Part shown: in pieces, positions 16,277 through 25,514 of the stretch
How the letters are laid out: the number at the start of each line of letters is the position of its first letter
Numbering within the stretch: the first letter of the stretch is position 1
The notes under the pieces: generated by a model
What the model was told of the DNA's origin: nothing
What the model saw: only the letters and a program-made list of their open reading frames with translations
Databases searched by the model: none
Assembly: GCF_000024905.1 (NCBI RefSeq)
Contig: NC_013522.1
Span: forward strand, 1,488,001-1,552,000
Direction of reading: 5' to 3'
Source of the DNA: Thermanaerovibrio acidaminovorans DSM 6589
GTDB lineage: Bacteria > Synergistota > Synergistia > Synergistales > Synergistaceae
DNA: 64,000 nt
Position numbers and translations under genes: made by a program

Positions 16277-17866
16277 TCAGCGGGGGTAGCCTAAAACCTC
16301 CTCCGGACGGGGGACCTGGTCCGGCTTGAAGACCGGGCGGAACTCCCCGTTGGTGGATATGGCCCGGTGGAGCTCCGCCTGGAGCCCCCTGGCGGCCTTC
16401 ACGATCCGCCAGGAGTATACCGCCGCCTGGTGGTTGAGAAGCGGGGCCAGCTCCTCCCCCTTAAGCTTCCGGGCCCCCGCCTGGAAGGCCTCGAAGGAAC
16501 GGATCAGCTCCACCTGGTAGTCCCTCCAGTAGGCCTTGATGGCCCCCTCCAGGTCTGTGCCGTTGGCGTCGTCATGGGCCTGGGCCTTCCTGGAGGCTCC
16601 GTAGAAGGACCAGTAGGGGGAGTGGGCCTCCGGCTGGTCGGTCCCCAGCGTGAAGGAGTTGGGCAGCCGGGTGAGCCCCTGACAGAAGGGCATGTAGACG
16701 CTACCGGTGGGGTTGCCCAGGCTGAGCCAGAGGACGTTACCCACATCACCGCTGACCCCGTCAACCCCGCCGAGCTCCACCAGGTGGGACTCCACGGTGC
16801 GGCGGACCGCCACGGGACGCACCTTGCCATTAACCCCGTTCACCGGGTTCTCGTAGTCGGTGCCCGGGTAGTTATCGGACCGGAGGAACTCCATCACGTC
16901 CAGCTTGGTTATCTTCCTGTCCGGGGTCATGAGGAACGGATACGAGTCCCTCCCGGGCTCCTGAACCTTGGAGGGGGAAAAGTGCCTGTGGCCCCACCAC
17001 ATCCTGACCCCGTTGTAGGTCCAGTCCAGAACGCCGAAGGCCTTGGCCAGATCGAGCCCCTTGGCCCTCACGTGCTCCTCAGTGCACTCCTCCTTGGGCA
17101 GGAGGCCGCTGTTTTTCACCAGCTCCAGGAGCGAAGGGCTACCCATGAAGTTCTCCCCGTCGTAGGGGTTGAAGTTGGATATGACCTTCTGGTTGGGGAC
17201 CACCGTGTAGCTGTCGTCCGGGATCCGACAGGCGGCCCAGACCCGGCCGTGGAACTCCACGTACCAGACCTCGTTGGGATCCGCCACCGCGAAGCCCCCC
17301 GCCTCGCTGGAGCCAAAAGCCTCTATGGCCTCCCCGAAGATCCTAACCCCCTCCCGGGCGGTGGAGGCCCGGGGAAGTATGATGGAAGGTATCTGGGACT
17401 CGTCGATCAGACCGTCCAGGGGGGTCACCTTCTGGGCCTCGGGGCTTATCTCCTGGCTCTCGGTGGCCGAAACCGCAACCCCCTTCTCGTTTATACCCAC
17501 CTCGTCCATTGGGGTGTACTCCTGGCTGGGATCCCTGGGATCCACCGACGGATCGTAGGGCCAGTCGGGGACCGAGAAGTAGCGGTAGGTGCGGGTCATC
17601 CCCTCCGGATAGCCCAGCTCCATCCCGCTCCAGAAGACCTGCTTCTCCCCCTTGGCCACCGGCCTGGAGGGGACCACCCGAAAGTGCTTGGCCCACCCGC
17701 CCCGATAGTCCTCGTTCCGGGCGATCATCACGTGCCCCGTGGCGGACGCCCCCTTGCCCACGAACACCGACGTGCAACCCAGGGCGGGAAGACACCACAG
17801 GACCGCCACCAGAACCCCCAAGACCACGCGGGCCCCGGACAAACCACGCCTCAAACCGCTTCTCAT
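16277..17866 (-). CDS. Exported peptidase family C69 dipeptidase
   Basis: 529 aa. A signal peptide ends at LPALG directly before CTSVFVGKGASATG. In family C69 (PepD, Ntn-hydrolase fold) the mature N-terminal Cys is the nucleophile, so export and activation may be the same cleavage. The conserved MIARNEDY, EVGINEKGVAVSATE and EVWYVEFHG segments follow. It likely releases amino acids from dipeptides outside the cytoplasm, which suits an amino-acid fermenter. ATG 17866 is used because GGAGGGAGG lies 7 nt upstream; the frame remains open further 5' without an SD. Flanked by terminators on both sides, so a single-gene transcript. Confidence 0.9.
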   Translation of the reverse strand: MRSGLRRGLSGARVVLGVLVAVLWCLPALGCTSVFVGKGASATGHVMIARNEDYRGGWAKHFRVVPSRPVAKGEKQVFWSGMELGYPEGMTRTYRYFSVPDWPYDPSVDPRDPSQEYTPMDEVGINEKGVAVSATESQEISPEAQKVTPLDGLIDESQIPSIILPRASTAREGVRIFGEAIEAFGSSEAGGFAVADPNEVWYVEFHGRVWAACRIPDDSYTVVPNQKVISNFNPYDGENFMGSPSLLELVKNSGLLPKEECTEEHVRAKGLDLAKAFGVLDWTYNGVRMWWGHRHFSPSKVQEPGRDSYPFLMTPDRKITKLDVMEFLRSDNYPGTDYENPVNGVNGKVRPVAVRRTVESHLVELGGVDGVSGDVGNVLWLSLGNPTGSVYMPFCQGLTRLPNSFTLGTDQPEAHSPYWSFYGASRKAQAHDDANGTDLEGAIKAYWRDYQVELIRSFEAFQAGARKLKGEELAPLLNHQAAVYSWRIVKAARGLQAELHRAISTNGEFRPVFKPDQVPRPEEVLGYPR

Positions 17867-17979
17867 TACCCATCCTCCCTCCGGCTTAAAATGAAAAAAT
17901 CTGCCACCGGAGAGTATAGCCCTACTCAGGCGTCCCTTCAATAAACTACAAGAATTCATTAGTTTATTTTGGGCCATTT

Positions 17980-18003
17980 AAAAAAGGCCCCATCAATGGG
18001 GCC
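17980..18003 (-). terminator. Terminator after gene 18013-19050
   Basis: GGCCCCAT (17986-17993) pairs with ATGGGGCC (17996-18003) and is followed on the minus strand by TTTTTTAAA. Confidence 0.9.
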
Positions 18004-18012
18004 CGGATCGCA

Positions 18013-19050
18013 TCACCGGAGCAGTATCTTGATCTCCGTCACGTCCTGGAAGATGCCCTCCTGCACCCCGCTGGCCTCGGGCAGATCAATCCAGGGGCCG
18101 TCCCCGATCCGGCAGAGCACCCGCCCCTCAGGGGAGTCCCCCTCCCGGTCGAAGGGCCTTATGACCCCGCTGAAGAGGGGGTAGGTGCCCGCCAGGTCCT
18201 GGAACCGGTCGCCCCTTACTATGAGCCACTGACCCATGTTCCTTGACTTCTGCATCTCATCGTCGTACATGTGGGTCAGGGGCACTATCTGGAAGCCCCC
18301 TATGTCCCCCACCTGGGTGGTACTGACACATATAACTCCCGGATGGTTGGCCCTCACGGCGCTCACCGTCTGATAGAGGGTCCCCAGAAAACGGCCGGAG
18401 CTATGAAAGGGCTTCTCCACCGTCCCCAGCCTCTCCTCTCGGCGATCAACCCCAAGGAAGACCCCGCCACCCTCCCAGTTCTCAATCCTCACGTAGTCCC
18501 CCGGGGAACGCTCCTCCACGTCTATCTCCAGGGCGGAAGCCACCTTGAGAAGGTCCCGGGACCTAAAGGGGATCCGATAGCCCAGGCGGTTGACCACGTA
18601 GACCCGGGAGCCCACGGGGGGGGACAAGCGCCCCCAAAGGCCAACACCACCTACACCTTCGATAACCATGCTGGACCCGTTACCCGCCGCTGCCACGAAG
18701 GTGACCGACGGTATGACGCTCAACGTACGCCCCCGACTCCGCTCCACGTCCACCAGGATGTGGTGCGCATTGGCGCCGGAGGCCACCACCGACCCGGGCT
18801 CCCCCAGCCGGCTAGCGGTGAACCCCGGATATCGGGTCTTGACGGGCAACACCCGGACCTTGCCCATCGACTCCGAGGATCCGTCCGGGTAGAGGACCTC
18901 CGCCAGGGCCCCCACCTCCATGGGGAGACGGATCGTGTACGCCACCTGCCCAAACGCCGCCGAGGGCCCCGCCATACGGCCGGGGCCCATCGCAACCCAC
19001 AGGATACATGCTAGAATACAGATTAACTTTTTAATTAGAACATGCACCAT
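18013..19050 (-). CDS. Exported protein of unknown function
   Basis: 345 aa from ATG 19050. A basic then hydrophobic N-terminus (MVHVLIKKLICILACILWVAM) followed by a polar region with alternating beta strands indicates secretion to the periplasm or surface. No catalytic motif or known repeat was recognised. The start is odd: a TATAAT box (19058-19063) lies only about 8 bp upstream of the ATG and no SD is present, so the message may be leaderless. Its own terminator lies at 17980-18003, so it is probably a single-gene transcript. Confidence 0.7.
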   Translation of the reverse strand: MVHVLIKKLICILACILWVAMGPGRMAGPSAAFGQVAYTIRLPMEVGALAEVLYPDGSSESMGKVRVLPVKTRYPGFTASRLGEPGSVVASGANAHHILVDVERSRGRTLSVIPSVTFVAAAGNGSSMVIEGVGGVGLWGRLSPPVGSRVYVVNRLGYRIPFRSRDLLKVASALEIDVEERSPGDYVRIENWEGGGVFLGVDRREERLGTVEKPFHSSGRFLGTLYQTVSAVRANHPGVICVSTTQVGDIGGFQIVPLTHMYDDEMQKSRNMGQWLIVRGDRFQDLAGTYPLFSGVIRPFDREGDSPEGRVLCRIGDGPWIDLPEASGVQEGIFQDVTEIKILLR

Positions 19051-19057
19051 GGGGACC

Positions 19058-19085
19058 ATTATATATCAACTAGCATGGATTCAAA
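19058..19085 (-). promoter_or_regulatory. Promoter placed for a leaderless transcript
   Basis: Minus strand: TTTGAA (19080-19085), 16-bp spacer, TATAAT (19058-19063). Transcription would start near 19050-19051, essentially at the ATG of the downstream gene. Confidence 0.5.
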
Positions 19086-19096
19086 TGGGCCAAAGG

Positions 19097-19663
19097 TCAC
19101 CCCAGGAGGTGCTCCAGGAGGATCTTTATCCCTATGGCGGAGATCACCAGCCCCCCCAGAACCTCCATGTAGCCCCCCCGGGTCCTAAGGATCCTGCCCG
19201 CACAAAGGGCCCCCAGGAGGCACACGATGAACGTCACAACCCCTATGACGGAGGCGGTGAAGGGGACGTTTATCCTCATGCCTATGAAGCCCACCCCCAC
19301 CGCCAGGGCGTCGATGCTGGTCCCTATGGACAGGCTCAGCAGCTTCCCCCCGCCGCACACCGATCGGTCCGGCGCCTCATCCTGGGCCCCCCGGACCTTA
19401 CCTAGCCCCTCTATCACCATCTTGCCCCCCACCGCCAGGAGGGCCAGGAAGGCCACCCAGTGATCCACCGGCTCCAGGATGGCCCCCATCCAGCGGGCAC
19501 CCAGCCAGCCGACGAGGGGCATGATCGCCTGGAAGAGCCCGAAGCTAAGGGCCACCTTCAGGGCCTCGCCCCTGCTTATCCCGCACAGCCCCATGGCGCA
19601 GGAGACCGCGAAGGCGTCCATGGAGAGGCTGAGCCCCAGAGCGGCGGAGAACGCCACATCCAT
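19097..19663 (-). CDS. mntP: Manganese efflux pump MntP
   Basis: 188 aa from ATG 19663, identical in length to E. coli MntP and aligned with its start (14 residues before MDAFA). Six hydrophobic segments carry the two family repeats, LSLSMDAFAVSCAMG and SIGTSIDALAVGVGF, with the conserved Asp residues of the transport path. It exports Mn2+ to prevent toxicity. The upstream gap is too short for a full yybP-ykoY Mn riboswitch and none was seen. Divergent from the YjbQ gene. Confidence 0.93.
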   Translation of the reverse strand: MDVAFSAALGLSLSMDAFAVSCAMGLCGISRGEALKVALSFGLFQAIMPLVGWLGARWMGAILEPVDHWVAFLALLAVGGKMVIEGLGKVRGAQDEAPDRSVCGGGKLLSLSIGTSIDALAVGVGFIGMRINVPFTASVIGVVTFIVCLLGALCAGRILRTRGGYMEVLGGLVISAIGIKILLEHLLG

Positions 19664-19774
19664 CATCCATACCCCCATCCTTCAACCCACGGCAAGACAG
19701 CCGGTAGATTCTATAATAAGGGGCATCACATATAAACCCCCATCACCCGGGGGATGGGACTGGAGGGATTCGAA

Positions 19775-20188
19775 TTGAAGATCCACACCGAGTACCTGTG
19801 GATGAACACCCACCGGCGGAAGGAGCTGGTGCACGTAACCGAACAGCTGCAGGAGATCTTGGGGCGCAGCGGCGTCACTGAGGGCTTCATGCTGGTGTCC
19901 GCCATGCACATAACCTCGGGGGTGATCGTGAACGACAACGAGCCGGGGCTCCACCAGGACATAATGGACTGGCTGGAGGATTTGGCCCCCGAGAGGCCCG
20001 AGTACCGGCACCACATGACCGGGGAGGACAACGGGGATGCCCACCTGAAGCGCATACTGGTGCACCACCAGGCCATCATCCCCATTACCCAGGGCAGGCT
20101 CGACCTGGGTCCCTGGGAGAGGGTCTTCTACGCGGAGTTCGACGGCCAGCGGCGCAAGAGGGTGGTGGTCAAGGTCATGGGGGACTAG
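19775..20188 (+). CDS. YjbQ / UPF0047 family protein
   Basis: About 137 aa from TTG 19775, chosen because GGAGGGATTCGAA gives a proper SD and the product aligns with known family starts; ATG 19754 is an alternative without good spacing. Family hallmarks are visible: an HITSGVIVNDNEPG strand, DNGDAHLKRILVHH with conserved His residues, and the closing GRLDLGPWERVFYAEF. Members have been linked to secondary thiamine-phosphate synthase activity; physiological role is uncertain. Its stop overlaps the stop of the convergent histidine kinase gene by 4 nt. Confidence 0.85.
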   Translation: MKIHTEYLWMNTHRRKELVHVTEQLQEILGRSGVTEGFMLVSAMHITSGVIVNDNEPGLHQDIMDWLEDLAPERPEYRHHMTGEDNGDAHLKRILVHHQAIIPITQGRLDLGPWERVFYAEFDGQRRKRVVVKVMGD

Positions 20189-22818
20189 CCCCCCACGTAG
20201 CCCTTCAGCTCCTCCTGAAGGGTCCTCAGCTTCTCCAGCAGCGCCGGCAGATCCTGGATGACCTGCTGTCGGTCCCCCCCGCGCCACCGCTCAAGCAACC
20301 CCGCAAGGTCCGCCTCCAGCGAGGCGGCCCCCAGATAGCCGGCGCTGCCCTTTAGCCGGTGCAATGACTTCTCCACCGCCGCCGGATCCGACTCCCCGGC
20401 GGCGGCCTGGGAGAGGCACTGGATGTGGCCGGGCAGCATCTCCAGCACGTCGGTGGCGAAGCCCACCGCCAGCTCCCGGGATCCGTCCGCCATCTCCATC
20501 AGGACGTCCAGGTTCACCAGGTTCCTCTCGTTGGAGGTGAAGGACCATATCCGCCCCATCTCCCGGCGAAGCCTGGAGGGGGACACGGGCTTGGCCAGGA
20601 ACCGGTCCATGCCGGCCTCCACGCAGGCCCTCCGGTCGTCCGGAGACGAGAAGGCGGTGAGCCCTATTATCAGCGTCCGCCGGCCAGTCCCCCTCTCCAT
20701 CTCCCGGAAGCGACGGGTCACCTCCAATCCGTCCATGGCCGGCATTTGAACGTCCATGAAGACCATGTCAAAGGTCTCCTCCTCCAGGGCCCTCAACGCC
20801 TCCGCCCCATCGGAGGCGCACCGGACCGAGAGCCCCATCCTCTCCAGCAGGGACATCATCAGCCTCTGATTTGCCCGGTTGTCCTCCGCCAGGAGCACCC
20901 TAAGACCCCTGGGCAGCTCAGGGGCGTCATCCCCCCGGTCAGGACTAGCTAGCCCATGATCCCTGCGCAGGGGCAACCATATGGAGAAGCAGCTCCCCTC
21001 ACCCCTGCGGCTCCTGACCCGTATGGCTCCCCCCATGAGGGACACCAGCTTCTTGCAGAGCGCAAGCCCCAGCCCAGTCCCCGGGATCCGGCGGGTAAGG
21101 AGCTCCTCTCCCCTCTCGAAGTAGTCGAAGATACGGTCCAGCTGCTCCTCCTCTATGCCTACACCGGTGTCGGACACCTCGAACAGGACCCCTCCCTCCG
21201 AGGCGGAGATACGGGCTGAAACGGATCCCGAAGGAGTGAACTTGATGGCGTTGCTCAAGAGGTTCCACAGGAGCTGCCGTATCCGGACCTGATCCCCCAC
21301 AAAGTGACCGGAGGCACCATCCTCAACCTTGCCCCTAAACTCAAGCCCCTTCCTTTTGGCCTCCGCCCCCATGAGGCTGAAGACCGGGGCGCAGAGATCC
21401 TCCATGGAAAAGGACGATTCCTCCAAACGTAGCTTCCCTGCTTCCACCGCCGCCAGGTCCAGTATGTCCCCCAGGATCTCGGTGAGCGACATGGACGCTT
21501 GATGTATCAGCTCCAGGTCCTCCCGGATCTCCGGGTCCTCACAGGAATCGAGCAGCATCTCCGAGAGGCCCACCACCGCGTTCATGGGGGTCCTTATCTC
21601 GTGGCTTATGTGGGACACGAAGGCCATCTTGGCCCGGGAGGACGCCTCCGCCCTCTCCTTCGCCTCCCTAAGCTCCGCCTCCATCCTCTTCTGCTCGGTG
21701 ATCTCCGTCATGACCCCCACGAAGCCCCCAACCCGGCCCACGTGGTCGAAGAATGTGGCCTTGTGGACCACGAAGTGGCGGCTCACATCCCCCTCGCCGA
21801 ACTTGAAGTGGAAGCACATGGCCCCCGGGTTCCTCAGAAGATCCAGGTCAGAGTTAACGTCCCGGGCGACGAAGTCATCGGGCAGGTATGACATGTCAAA
21901 CTCCCCCATGGGGCCGATGGCCTGGAAGACCTCCTGGAAGGCCCGGTTGAAACCCTGATAGCGGCCCCGAGAGTCCTTGTAGAACACCGGGCTGGGAATG
22001 GTATCCAGCAGGGTCCTGAGGAACCTCAGCCGATCCTTCTGTTCCCGGTCTATGCGTCTTATCTGGGTCAGATCGTCGATGAATCCGAAATGAAGGTAGT
22101 GATCCTCCCCCAGGTCCTTTACAACCGTGGCTATAACCCGGGCGGGCATCCTGGAACCGTCGGATCTCAAGAGGTCTATCTCGTACCGCCTCTGCCATTT
22201 GACGTGCCTCATGCTCCACTGGTAATCCAACACCTGCCGCTGGTCATCGGGCACCAGCGTCCATAGGGACCTGCCCTCTATCTGATCCCGCCGGTAACCC
22301 AGCATGGACTCGAAGGACTTGTTAACGTAGGTCACGTTCCCTGACTGGTCCACGGTGAGGAACGCCTCCCCCGCGTTGTCCAGCACCGCCTTCCAGCGCA
22401 TCTCCGAGAGCTTCAGCTCCTCCTGGTAGCGCCTAACCTCGGATATGTCCCGGGCGACCCCCACCACGTACTTGCAGACCCCCGACTCGTCCCGGTGCCC
22501 CACCGCCCGGAGGTTCACCCACTTGCACGAGTCGTCCATGCCGCAGAACCTGAGGTCCACCGAGCCGCTCCCCTCCTCCTGGGCAAGCCGCAGGAGCTCA
22601 TCGAAGAGATGCTGATCCTCCGGGTGGATCACCAGGTTCAGGTTGAACCTCACCATGAACTCCGGGATGGACATGCCCAACAGGTCCTCCATGCTGAGCG
22701 TCAGGAAGACCCACTTCCTCTCCGGAAGCCTCATGCACCATATGGGATCTGGGCACGAGTGCAGGAGGTCCAGAAGGGGAAAGTCCAGAAGGCCCGAGCC
22801 TTCATAACCGAAGGGCAT
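20185..22818 (-). CDS. Soluble hybrid sensor histidine kinase (PAS-PAS-PAS-HisKA-HATPase-REC-HPt)
   Basis: 877 aa without membrane segments. Three PAS domains (about 10-130, 140-260, 265-390) precede a coiled linker and the HisKA box HISHEIRTPMNAVVG (about 405-420). The ATPase has N box NLLSNAIKFT, G1 DTGVGIEEE and G2 GTGLGLALCKK. A receiver domain (MVFMDVQMPAMDG) and a C-terminal HPt domain (LHRLKGSAGYLGA) complete an internal His-Asp-His relay. It probably senses a cytoplasmic signal. It lies 29 bp after the response-regulator gene, a likely phosphotransfer target, and downstream of a chemoreceptor gene. Ligands of the PAS domains are unknown. Confidence 0.93.
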   Translation of the reverse strand: MPFGYEGSGLLDFPLLDLLHSCPDPIWCMRLPERKWVFLTLSMEDLLGMSIPEFMVRFNLNLVIHPEDQHLFDELLRLAQEEGSGSVDLRFCGMDDSCKWVNLRAVGHRDESGVCKYVVGVARDISEVRRYQEELKLSEMRWKAVLDNAGEAFLTVDQSGNVTYVNKSFESMLGYRRDQIEGRSLWTLVPDDQRQVLDYQWSMRHVKWQRRYEIDLLRSDGSRMPARVIATVVKDLGEDHYLHFGFIDDLTQIRRIDREQKDRLRFLRTLLDTIPSPVFYKDSRGRYQGFNRAFQEVFQAIGPMGEFDMSYLPDDFVARDVNSDLDLLRNPGAMCFHFKFGEGDVSRHFVVHKATFFDHVGRVGGFVGVMTEITEQKRMEAELREAKERAEASSRAKMAFVSHISHEIRTPMNAVVGLSEMLLDSCEDPEIREDLELIHQASMSLTEILGDILDLAAVEAGKLRLEESSFSMEDLCAPVFSLMGAEAKRKGLEFRGKVEDGASGHFVGDQVRIRQLLWNLLSNAIKFTPSGSVSARISASEGGVLFEVSDTGVGIEEEQLDRIFDYFERGEELLTRRIPGTGLGLALCKKLVSLMGGAIRVRSRRGEGSCFSIWLPLRRDHGLASPDRGDDAPELPRGLRVLLAEDNRANQRLMMSLLERMGLSVRCASDGAEALRALEEETFDMVFMDVQMPAMDGLEVTRRFREMERGTGRRTLIIGLTAFSSPDDRRACVEAGMDRFLAKPVSPSRLRREMGRIWSFTSNERNLVNLDVLMEMADGSRELAVGFATDVLEMLPGHIQCLSQAAAGESDPAAVEKSLHRLKGSAGYLGAASLEADLAGLLERWRGGDRQQVIQDLPALLEKLRTLQEELKGYVGG

Positions 22819-22847
22819 CTCATACCACTCCTTCCAAGGTGAGCAGT

Positions 22848-23522
22848 CTAAAGGTCCGACGGGAGCCGGTACACGTTAACCGGACGGCCCCGCCCCAGGT
22901 GTTTGAGCCTGAGCTCCACCTCTCCCTCCCTGACCAGGTAGTCCATGTAGCGCCTGACGCTGGACTTGGACAGCCCCATCTCCTCGGACAGCCGGTCCAC
23001 CGTGGCCTCCCCAAAACACGACAAGAGAGACAATATACCTTTAAGTGTAGATCTATGAAGTCCCTTGGGCAGCTCCTCCTCGCCCCCCCCAAGGAGCTTG
23101 TCCAGTTCATCCTGGGACATGCGGCTGTTGACCCGATCGATCCTGCGACGGAAGGCCACCAGGTCATCCAGGGCTCGCCCGAACCGGGATCCACCAAAGG
23201 GCTTCACCAGGTAGTCGAAGACCCCCAGCCTCATGGCCTCCCCGACGGTGCGGGGGGAGCTCTCGGAGGTCACCACGATCACGTCCAGGTCCACCCCCAT
23301 TCCCCTTAGCTCCCGGAGGATATCCACCCCGTTGCTGCCCTCCAGGTATATGTCCAGAAGGAGCAGCTCCGCCCTCCCGCCCCGGCGGAAGTATCGGAGT
23401 AGCTCCTCACCGGAGGGGGTCACCCCGAGGAGGCTCACCCCCTCAACCCCCTGCAGGAAGGCCTTATAGAGCCTCACCATGGACGGATCGTCCTCAGCTA
23501 TCAGAAGCCCGTAAGGGAGCAT
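22848..23522 (-). CDS. Response regulator, CitB/DcuR-like
   Basis: 224 aa from ATG 23522. The receiver domain has acidic pocket residues EDD at 10-12, phospho-acceptor Asp57 in LLLLDIYLEG and Lys in YLVKPFG. The C-terminal part (about 165-224) carries a winged HTH (ATVDRLSEEMGLSKSSVRRYMDYL) as in citrate/malate regulators, where it recognises DNA. It sits directly upstream of the hybrid kinase and downstream of a chemoreceptor, with a TRAP transporter beyond; control of that transporter is plausible but unproven. A frame extension to 23555 lacks an SD. Confidence 0.9.
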   Translation of the reverse strand: MLPYGLLIAEDDPSMVRLYKAFLQGVEGVSLLGVTPSGEELLRYFRRGGRAELLLLDIYLEGSNGVDILRELRGMGVDLDVIVVTSESSPRTVGEAMRLGVFDYLVKPFGGSRFGRALDDLVAFRRRIDRVNSRMSQDELDKLLGGGEEELPKGLHRSTLKGILSLLSCFGEATVDRLSEEMGLSKSSVRRYMDYLVREGEVELRLKHLGRGRPVNVYRLPSDL

Positions 23523-23589
23523 CGAAACACCCCTCGCTCGAAATAGTCGGCCCAATGATACCCCCCGAAGATCGGCACAACAAGAAGCT

Positions 23590-25383
23590 TCACGACAGGG
23601 CGGGGCTCAGATCCCTCACCGGGCTTCTGTAGGGCTCAAGTCCAATCTCCCCATCCCCTGAGACCTTGAACCTGGAGACCTCGGAGGACAGCTTCTCCGC
23701 TATGGCGGCCAGTTCCGTGGCCCCCTGGGCCACCTGCTCCGCCACCGAGGAGACGTCCCTTATCTGGGAGGCCACCACCGATGTGGCCTCGGATACGTCC
23801 CTGGTCTTGTCCGCCATCCCCTGGATCACCGACGATATCTCCTGGGCGCTGGCCGCCTCCTCCTCCGCTGTGGCCGCCATGTCCTGGGAGGCCTGGGATA
23901 TCTCCGTGAGGTTCTGACTTATCATCCGGAAGACATCCAGCACCTGCTGGGACAGGCTCCGGACCTCTTCGGCCCCCTTTGCGTTGTCCTCCACCACGTC
24001 CACCACCACGTTGAGGTCCCTGGATATGGCCTCCGCTATGTCCGAGATGCTCCTTGCCGCCTGGGCGGACTCCTCCGCCAGCTTGCGAACCTCCTCGGCA
24101 ACCACCGCGAAGCCCCGGCCGTGCTCCCCCGCCCTTGCGGCCTCGATGGCGGCGTTCAACGCCAACAGGTTAGTCTGATCCGCTATTCCACCTATCTGGG
24201 CCACTATGCTCTGAATCGTGGCGGCCCTCTCGTGAAGCTTCTCCACCATGTCCATGGAGGACCTGGCCTTGTCAGCCACCTGGCCGATGGACTCCACCGC
24301 CCGGCGAACGAAGGACATCCCCTCCTCCTGCCTGCCCCGGGCCTTCTCCACCTGCTCCGCCACCTCGGTGCTCCGGGCGGCGGCGGTGGACGAAGCGGCG
24401 GCTACCTCCTGGACGCTGGCGGACACCTCCTCCGCCCCGGACGCCAGGTCGTCCACCCGGCTCACCGTAAGCTCCAGCTGGGACCTGACCTCCTCCACCG
24501 ACGCATTGGCCTCCTCCGCGGTGGCGGAGAAGGTCTCCGCCTGGGAGCTCACCTGACGGGATATGCCCCTCACCTGGGCTATTATCTCCTCGAAGTGGGA
24601 GAACATGCTGGCCAGGGACCGGCCCAACACCCCTATCTCGTCCCGGAAATCCCCAGGATCCCCGAACCGGAGGTCCAGCTCATTGGACATCCTGTCCAAC
24701 TTGGACACCAGGGCGGATATGGGCCTGGTGATGGACAGGGTCACCATCAGCCCCACCGCCAGGGCCAGGATCGCCACCGCCACGGACACCAGGAGGGACA
24801 CCCTCATGGCGGAAGCGGCAGAGGCGTCCAGCTGGTCTTTGGAGGAGGACATGACCCGCTGGGATATCTCCACCAGGCCGCTCAAGGCATCCATGGCCCC
24901 CTGGGTGGTCTGCCGGGCGCCGAACAGGAACTGTCTGATCTCCTGGTCCGGGGCCCCCATGGCGACCATCTCCTCGAACTTCAGGTTGACCTCCCTCATG
25001 GCCTCCAGGGCGGACCTGGCCTCGTCGTAGGCCTTGAGGGACCCCATATCCCCCTCCCTCAGCGTGGCCTTGTAGCGGCTAACGTACTCCAGCGCCTCCT
25101 CTATGGCGGTCACCGACGCCTGGGCGTTGGCCTCCCGGTCCTTGGGATCCGCGCTGTTTATGGCCCGATATATGTTTATCACCGACATCTGCCCGCTGCA
25201 CATGGCGGACATGGCCCAGCGGACCCCAGAGGCTCCAACCGAGTAGAGCTGATCTGCGCTCCCCTTGGCACTCTTCAGGCCCTCGACCAGGAAGGCGGAG
25301 AGCCCACCCATGGCCAACAGGAGACCCACCAGGAGAAACCACAGCCTGGCCTTTATGGTGAAACCCCGGAGCAATCTCTCCAT
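23590..25383 (-). CDS. Methyl-accepting chemotaxis protein
   Basis: 597 aa. One N-terminal membrane helix ([20 protein letters not shown]), a periplasmic all-helical sensor of about 160 residues (four-helix-bundle type), a second helix ([18 protein letters not shown]), a HAMP domain, then a long signalling coiled coil. The coil's tip contains the kinase-contact hairpin [20 protein letters not shown]. The C-terminus lacks a CheR pentapeptide. It relays ligand binding to CheA/CheW, encoded elsewhere. It lies between a TRAP transporter and a response regulator/kinase pair on the same strand, so the sensed ligand may be the transported acid. Confidence 0.95.
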   Translation of the reverse strand: MERLLRGFTIKARLWFLLVGLLLAMGGLSAFLVEGLKSAKGSADQLYSVGASGVRWAMSAMCSGQMSVINIYRAINSADPKDREANAQASVTAIEEALEYVSRYKATLREGDMGSLKAYDEARSALEAMREVNLKFEEMVAMGAPDQEIRQFLFGARQTTQGAMDALSGLVEISQRVMSSSKDQLDASAASAMRVSLLVSVAVAILALAVGLMVTLSITRPISALVSKLDRMSNELDLRFGDPGDFRDEIGVLGRSLASMFSHFEEIIAQVRGISRQVSSQAETFSATAEEANASVEEVRSQLELTVSRVDDLASGAEEVSASVQEVAAASSTAAARSTEVAEQVEKARGRQEEGMSFVRRAVESIGQVADKARSSMDMVEKLHERAATIQSIVAQIGGIADQTNLLALNAAIEAARAGEHGRGFAVVAEEVRKLAEESAQAARSISDIAEAISRDLNVVVDVVEDNAKGAEEVRSLSQQVLDVFRMISQNLTEISQASQDMAATAEEEAASAQEISSVIQGMADKTRDVSEATSVVASQIRDVSSVAEQVAQGATELAAIAEKLSSEVSRFKVSGDGEIGLEPYRSPVRDLSPALS

Positions 25384-25463
25384 ACGAACCCCCCCTTATC
25401 TAGCGAATCTGTTAGATATGGAAGATTGTATACCAGGGCTGGCCCTCCGCAAGGTTTAACGCC

Positions 25464-25495
25464 ATAAAAACAACGCCGGGCCATAGGGCCCGGCG
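25464..25495 (-). terminator. Terminator after second TRAP operon
   Basis: CGCCGGGCC (25474-25482) pairs with GGCCCGGCG (25487-25495), followed on the minus strand by TTG and TTTTT. Confidence 0.8.
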
Positions 25496-25514
25496 CTCCA
25501 GCGGTGCATGGATC

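Noticed and set aside
16367-17944. 525-aa plus-strand frame opposite the C69 dipeptidase
   Set aside because: Antisense shadow; no SD and no recognisable motif.
19664-19774. Possible yybP-ykoY manganese riboswitch upstream of mntP
   Set aside because: The gap is about 110 bp shared with a divergent gene and lacks the GGGGAGUA-type core.
24121-25467. 448-aa plus-strand frame opposite the chemoreceptor
   Set aside because: Composition (H/G/P-rich) and position match an antisense shadow of the chemoreceptor gene.
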